The notes under the pieces: generated by a model
What the model saw: only the letters and a program-made list of their open reading frames with translations
Told to the model about the DNA's origin: nothing
Database searches by the model: none
Shown: positions 58,875 to 64,000 of the stretch, in pieces
Layout of the letters: each line of letters opens with the position of its first letter
Position numbering within the stretch: the first letter of the stretch is position 1
From: Amoebophrya sp. A120
Taxonomy: Eukaryota > Sar > Dinophyceae > Syndiniales > Amoebophryaceae
Reading direction: 5' to 3'
Assembly (NCBI GenBank): GCA_905178155.1
Contig: CAJINV010000027.1
Span: forward strand, 112,160 to 176,159
Length of the DNA stretch: 64,000 bases
Position numbers and translations under genes: made by a program

Positions 58875-59793
58875 ATGACTATTGCACCGCATACTTCTAC
58901 TACGACCTCGTCTCTGCGACAGGTAACAACTACAACACACTTATCCAACGGCTCCTATACAATTAATACAACGGACACGTATGCGGGCCCGGACGAAGAC
59001 GCACACGGATCCACCGTCATTTGCGAACGAATGGTGGAAGAGGCCGACTTATCAAATGTAAAAATGTCTGGGTCTGGAAGAATGCGAGATTTGTCATGCA
59101 TATTTCGGATCACGCAAATGGCGTCTGATGCAGGCAAAAGCATCACAGGTTTTGAGCACGCCTCATGATGCCTGTCCCGCATGAGAAACTTCCTACTTGC
59201 GTGCCAAGAAATGGACAGCTTTGGGCGCTCATGCAACACAAATTTTTGTGTGTTCCCGAGTTTGCATCACAAGTTCCAACCCTTCCAGACCCAGACATTT
59301 TTACATTTGATACGACTGGGACGAGGACACCGAGTATCAAAATGAAAAATCCCCCCGCCCCATATCGAAACGAAGTCTGTGATGCTGGATTTGCGTACGC
59401 AATTAAGATTTGTCTTGCTGGAAAGGACAACTGCAGGCCCATATCAAGACTGAGTAGAGCGAGAGGTTTTGACCTAGGCACTTAGCATGAGGAGCGTCTG
59501 CGCTGTAGGCCTAACAGCATCACAAACCGCCTGCATAATGCGGCGGGGCCTGCGGGGTTGACTTCTTGCAAGACAGAGATGATTTGTGGTCGCAAATCAG
59601 CATTGCAAATTTTCTAGGACGTACCTTTTCGATATGGGGAGGGGGGATTTTTCCCCGCGATACCGAGATTCTTCAGTTTGAAGAAGGCTACCCGAAACTG
59701 GTGCCACATCAGGACGACGCCGCTTGGATAAGTCAACACGTATCCATCAACAAATCACTCTGTCCGGGTATCATGGAAAAAAGTTGTACTTAG
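58875..59793 (+). CDS. Small unknown protein, 105 residues
   Basis: Exons 58875-59049, 59318-59334 and 59668-59793 join into 105 codons plus stop. Both introners have exact 5-bp duplications (CGACT and CCGAG) and leave a middle exon of only 17 nt. The N-terminal part is Thr/Ser-rich (TSTTTSSLRQVTTTTH); the C-terminal part is acidic (EEADWDEDTEILQFEEGYP). I recognise no family, signal peptide or membrane segment. The two precise junctions make a real gene likely despite the small size. Confidence 0.6.
59050..59312. mobile_element. Introner F1
   Basis: F1 termini; exact TSD CGACT at 59045-59049 and 59313-59317. Confidence 0.95.
59335..59662. mobile_element. Introner F3
   Basis: F3 termini; exact TSD CCGAG at 59330-59334 and 59663-59667. 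A 17-nt exon separates it from the previous element. Confidence 0.95.
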
Positions 59794-60131
59794 TACATGC
59801 GGAATTTGAATTTCTGTAATGTTGTATATAAAAAGTGCAGCCCACGCCCAGCTACTTCTTAACAGGTTAATATACTTATACTGCTGCATACCAAAACCAC
59901 TTATTATATTACGCACACGCTCTACAAGAACTCATGCGTGGTGCGCTGGCGCACTACAAAGGCGGGTGTTCTCGCATGACAAATTATGGAGCGGGGCTAC
60001 CGCTACTCCTGCCGGTCATGCAATACCGATTTCCGTTTTCCAGGAAGCGAATGCATATGCAAGACAGGCATGACAATCTTCGCTTTTTGTCCACGACACC
60101 CAGATGAAGACAACATATTTGCAGTTGATAG
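59794..60131. other. Spacer or unresolved intron
   Basis: Ends with an introner-like right terminus and holds GCATGACA and GGTCATGCA core motifs, but the left terminus is not identifiable. Confidence 0.45.
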
Positions 60132-60503
60132 CACCGGGAGCAGGCTCATCCTACCTTGTCCGCAGTGCTCAAACAGGTGTGGCACGCATTTTCTGGCTCC
60201 GGACTGGAGCCAAGGAGCGGTGCACATTTTACTGTTTTGACCAATGCAAAGGACGAGGTGAACTACTTTGAGCGCAAAAGGCGGACCGAGAGATGGAACC
60301 GCACCGGTCTTGGGACGAATGTGGACCACGTACGCGGGCAGATCGAACAGCACTTCGCGGCAGCCTTCCGGCGATTCCGGGAGACTGGCGCATTTGACAG
60401 AAGAGCTGCGGAGCTGAGGGCGGGAAGCCACCCCATGCCGCCACCGGGGTCTGCATTAGCCGAGGCGTTAGGCATTGTTCAGAGCGAGGCCATAATACAT
60501 TGA
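60132..60503 (+). CDS. C-terminal coding exon of an unresolved gene
   Basis: The frame is open from 60132 to a stop at 60501-60503, encoding about 123 residues that look helical and charged (ERKRRTERWNRTG, AAAFRRFRETGAFDRRAAELRAG). It starts immediately after a sequence resembling the right end of an F1 introner (ATTTGCAGTTGATA at about 60117-60130). The matching left end was not found upstream, so the 5' exons are unknown. No family is recognised. Confidence 0.4.
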   Translation, partial: HREQAHPTLSAVLKQVWHAFSGSGLEPRSGAHFTVLTNAKDEVNYFERKRRTERWNRTGLGTNVDHVRGQIEQHFAAAFRRFRETGAFDRRAAELRAGSHPMPPPGSALAEALGIVQSEAIIH

Positions 60504-60854
60504 AAAGTGCCCCCAGGACGACCCCAGAAGCAGAACTCGGCAGCATTTGCATTGCAAAGCCTCGTTACGAAAACACTAGCCACACTTTGCAAGTATCAGA
60601 CAGCAGCGCCACAAGTTTTCAAAGCTGCATAGCATAAGCTACTTGCTGTTGCAAATAAAGAGCCCAGCAAAAGCCGGGCCTCTCATGTACTAAAACCTGC
60701 CTTGTCTCAGTGTCGTGCCTAGATTCTGACTCATAGCGGTCCAGTCATCTTGCCAGACAAAAACTTTCCGTTTGGACGAAAAATCTCTGCAGCAGAAACT
60801 TTTGCAGCTTCCGGGGTAGAGATAGGGCACTTTGCATTGTAATAGGCCAATCTA
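60504..60854. other. Gene-free spacer
   Basis: No recognisable feature apart from an AT-rich stretch before the truncated introner-like element. Confidence 0.6.
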
Positions 60855-61013
60855 CTATCAAACGAAAAAAGTGTTACAGTTACAAATTTCTCAGCATGAG
60901 AGAGAAACCTTGCATTGCAGAAATCCTACGGGAAAACACGTAGGAAACAAGGCTTCTATGCAGATCCGGCATGACAGAGCTTGTCTGTCTTGCTATGCCT
61001 GCAACACAGTGTG
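60855..61013. mobile_element. Truncated introner-like element (F8 type)
   Basis: A left end TATCAAACGAAAAAAGTG and the core motifs GCATGAG and GCATGACA are present, but the expected right end is missing where the GC-rich block begins. It appears to be an introner remnant in non-coding DNA. Confidence 0.5.
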
Positions 61014-64000
61014 TAACTCCCGCAGAGGGAGCGAAAGAGCACGGCCCGAGCAATTGAAACTGTCTTGATTTGCATGAAAGGGGCCCGAAAGTGAAACGCT
61101 CAGCGCTCCCCGGAATCGATTCAAATAAAACGCGAACGCCTGCCGGGGCGGTTGGCAAAAGAAAGACAGGGAAGCGACCAGGGGCCGGCGCCTTGGGGAC
61201 GGCGACGGCCCTCCCGGCGCCTGCGCTCCCAGGGCGTGACAAATAGCAGGCAAGGCGGCCGCCGCAGCCGGCTCTGTCTTCCTTGTGCCCGTGCCGCGGC
61301 CGCTGCGTAGTTGTGTTGGTTGCTCTGAGTTTCATTTCGTGCCGCCCTGCGAGAATTTGCGTGGCTCTGGGCGAGCGGGCCGGACGCCCGTGGTACGTAG
61401 GGGGCGCCGAGTCTCCGCGTCCTTGCTTGGTCGCTGCGCCTTGGCCGTTGCTGGCGCGCTGCTCTGCGTTGCATTTCGCGCCGCCCCGCGGGAATTCGTC
61501 TGGCCCTGGGCGAGCGGGCCGGGCGCCAGTGCTAGGGGGCGCCGAGTCAGTCTCCGTGCCCTGGTCTGGCCGCTGTGTCGTTGCGTTGGTTGGTTCGTGT
61601 TTCTGAGTTGCATGTCGCGCCGCCCCGCGGGAATTTGCCTGGCCATAGGCGAGCGGGCCGGGCGTCAGTGGTAGACTAGAGGGCGCCGAGTTTCCGTGCC
61701 CTCGCTCGCCTGGCCGTTGCGTCTTTGTGGTTCGTATGTAGTGAGGTCGCCGCACGGCTCTAGCCCGCCAGGGAGTTTTTTTGCCATATACCGTGAAAAA
61801 CGGGCGGCGCGCAGTTTTCAATCGGCCGGCGGTGTTTTTGAACATAAAAAGCTTTCGTTTGTCAATCGGCTCTGGCTGACCTGGCACCGAATCGCCAGCG
61901 GATTCTNTCGGCTCTGGCTGACCTGGCACCGAATCGCCAGCGGATTCTATCGGTCGCCGATCTAAAAAACGACGCAGAGGAGTCAGCAAAAGGGGCGCCA
62001 TTCTGAGGCGCCTGGCGCACCTAATTCCGCCGATTTGGGGCGCCCTAAAAGGGGCGCCGAAAAAGTGCGAAGGCGGCAAAAGCTTCGAATCCGCATGCTT
62101 TGCGCGCCATTTTTGGCCACTTTTCGAGGTCGCAAAGACGGCCAACAAAATCGGGCATCTGTAATGTGGGGAGCAATCCAAGGCGCGCGACTTTTCAGCA
62201 AAAAAAAACAAAAAGCGGAAAGCTCGCCAAAATCTTAAAGCCAATCAAGCAATCCGCATGCCATGGGCCCGATTTGGGGCGCCCAGGGGGCCGGGCTTGG
62301 TGGGGGCCCTTGGGTGGCTATAGCACGCGGGAAAGCGTCTCGGTTCAGGAGGCGGCGGGGGCGCGGCTTTTCAACAAAAAAACCAAAGGACGCAAACCCC
62401 GCCAAAAGCAGCAGGCCCGCCCGCATGCTATTGGCCCGATTTTGGGGAGAGTGTGTGAAAAGAGGAAAAAGGCCCGGCGTCGTCCAGTCTGTCAGAAAAA
62501 ACCCGCGCGACCCCACTACCCCCGCCTCGGCGGCGATATTTGGCAGCTCTGAGTTGCATGCCGCGCCGCCCCGCGGGAAAGAAGTTGCCTTGTCATGTCG
62601 TTTTCGGTCGAGCCGGAGACGAGTCGCAAAAGAAGCGAAATGGTGTCGCCCAATTACGAAAGGCCGGAAAAGTCCACCAACATAGTGCGGCCAGGGTTTC
62701 TCGCGTGATTTCGCGCCAGCTGCTTCGGTTTCGATCGGCCCCGGGCACGCCAGTGCCATGCCCGAAGTAAGATTTGCGCCGGTTTAGCCAATGACGTCGA
62801 GAGACAAAGGAGAAAGGCTTAAACGCTACAACCCGCGCACTCGCTTGCCGCCTTCTTCGCGCGCGATGGATTGCGCCCCATTTCGTCACGTTTGCGCCTG
62901 TATTAGGCCTAGCGGGCGCGTGTTGGCCAGCTGTTGCGCTACCGCTCCAACATGGGGCACGGGTGTAGTTTGGATTGCAATGCAAGCGCATTCCGCTGCT
63001 TTTTGCGTTGTTTGGGCGTTTTTTCTGCCCCTTCGTCGCTTGCTAGCTAATAGACTTGGCGAGACCCTTGCGCTTTTGGCTCGTTTGATTATCAGCCGCG
63101 CCGGCTTCCCTTGTTTTTCGCCGCTTAATGATGAAAGGCAGGACAAGTGCAGCAACATGGTGCGCCTGAAGATTTTTCGCGGGCGTGATTTCGCGCCCGA
63201 AGCTTTGGCTACGGTTCTGGATACACCAGCACCAGGCCCGGCCATATTTAAAAAGCCCGGCGAATATCCGCGGAACTTTTTCCGTCGTGTTCTCTATGAT
63301 TTGCAGCGTTTTTTGTGGTTTTTGCCATCGTTTTGACGTTTTTGATCTGATTTGTGCGCCATTTTGCGCGTTTTGAAGCAAAGAAGTCCGCTTTCGGGGT
63401 CATTTTGCACCGTTTCGCAAACTATTGACGCAATTTGCGCGCATTTTGATCCATTTGCACCAAAAAAAGGCAAGCTATGCTAGTTTTCGTGCTTTTTGCT
63501 TCGCTTTCGCGGCCATTTTGCTGCTTTTGTTATTGTACTAAGCCAAAACAGTACCACTTTTGCCCATTTGCTATACTACTGACTCGATTTGACACAATTT
63601 TAACTATTTTGATGCGTTTTCGGTGTCATTTTGCACCATTTCCATTGCTATTGACTTAATTTGCGCGCATTTTGTCCCGTTTGCTTTACAAAAACGCAGG
63701 CCCGAACCGCGACAATTTGCGAAATCTCGGCGAATATTCGCGGGGGTTTTTACCGTCGCACTTTCCCCGATTTGGAGCGGTTTTTGTGGCTTTTGCCATC
63801 GTTTTGACGCTTTTGCGCCGATTTTTGCACCATTTTGCACGTTTTGGAACGACAAAAATTCACCGATTTTCGGTGCATGTGTTGCGTGTTTCGTAACATA
63901 ATTTATAACTCCCGCAGAGGGAGCGAAAGAGCACGGCCCGAGCAATTGAAACTGTCTTGATTTGCATGAAAGGGGCCCGAAAGTGAAACGCTCAGCGCTC
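61014..64000. repeat. GC-rich block bounded by a 95-bp direct repeat
   Basis: The 95 bp at 61014-61108 recur without a difference at 63906-64000, where the window ends, giving an offset of 2892 bp. This may be a tandem array or an LTR-like pair. Inside are recurring GCGCCGCCCCGCGGGAATT segments (61479, 61617, 62564), a 42-bp tandem repeat at 61866-61949, and two related stretches at 63257-63335 and 63729-63815. Long frames on both strands here follow the base composition and are not called. Confidence 0.6.
61866..61949. repeat. 42-bp tandem duplication with an ambiguous base
   Basis: Two identical 42-bp units (TCGGCTCTGGCTGACC...). The single N of the window (61907) is the last base of the first unit, so an assembly join is possible. 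Confidence 0.7.

Noticed and set aside
575-59662. Assigning the introners to Transib because of the 5-bp TSD
   Set aside because: The termini TATC/TATG do not resemble the CAC ends of that superfamily and no transposase is encoded in the window.
60880-62244. 454-codon minus-strand frame
   Set aside because: It crosses the N and lies in GC-rich repeats; overlapping long frames exist on both strands, as expected from composition.
1-64000. CRISPR arrays, bacterial operons, tRNA or rRNA genes
   Set aside because: The regularly recurring short motifs are introner termini; I found no tRNA-like or rRNA-like sequence by reading.

Overview
This is nuclear DNA from a eukaryote, most likely a dinoflagellate or close alveolate relative. 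Every well-supported gene lies on the + strand, as in dinoflagellate unidirectional gene clusters, and the coding exons are riddled with short inverted-repeat elements of the 'introner' kind. The best match I know is the parasitic Syndiniales genus Amoebophrya, where non-canonical introns made of terminal-inverted-repeat (TIR) elements are described. That assignment is inference.

The main organising principle is the introner. I read 63 complete elements plus one cut by the window start. Each begins TATC/TATG (or a one-base variant) and ends GATA/CATA, and each is flanked by a 5-bp target-site duplication (TSD): 45 exact, 10 with four of five bases matching, 8 diverged. Removing the element plus one TSD copy joins neighbouring exons in frame. 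Doing this by hand gives uninterrupted reading frames of 1551 codons (5' partial), 1958, 1159, 1065, 337, 557 (start uncertain), 631 and 105 codons. Exon coordinates below keep the left TSD copy and drop the right one. At least eleven TIR families occur, called F1-F11 here.

Layout: 1-7.6 kb, a 5'-truncated gene for a DUF4116-repeat membrane protein. 9.07-9.7 kb, a duplicated fragment of its 3' end. 11.8-24.5 kb, a full-length paralogue with 21 introners in the coding region. 28.4-33.8 kb, a signal-peptide protein with 18 MORN repeats. 36.6-42.0 kb, one gene fusing cytochrome b5, an mARC-type MOSC molybdenum module and a cytochrome b5 reductase. 44.1-46.7, 47.1-50.6 and 52.6-57.7 kb, three genes of unknown function. 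58.2-60.5 kb, small or partial genes. Between genes lie AT-richer spacers with few recognisable features.

A second insertion class is longer (about 1.0-1.2 kb) and flanked by 12-52 bp direct repeats of host sequence. It includes element a (two copies, both in exons), element b (two copies, one nested in an introner) and element c (in an exon). The copies that interrupt genes can also be removed in frame. The last 3 kb is a GC-rich block flanked by a 95-bp direct repeat. The most notable single gene is the b5-mARC-b5 reductase fusion, which would put the three components of the N-hydroxylated-substrate reductase chain on one polypeptide.
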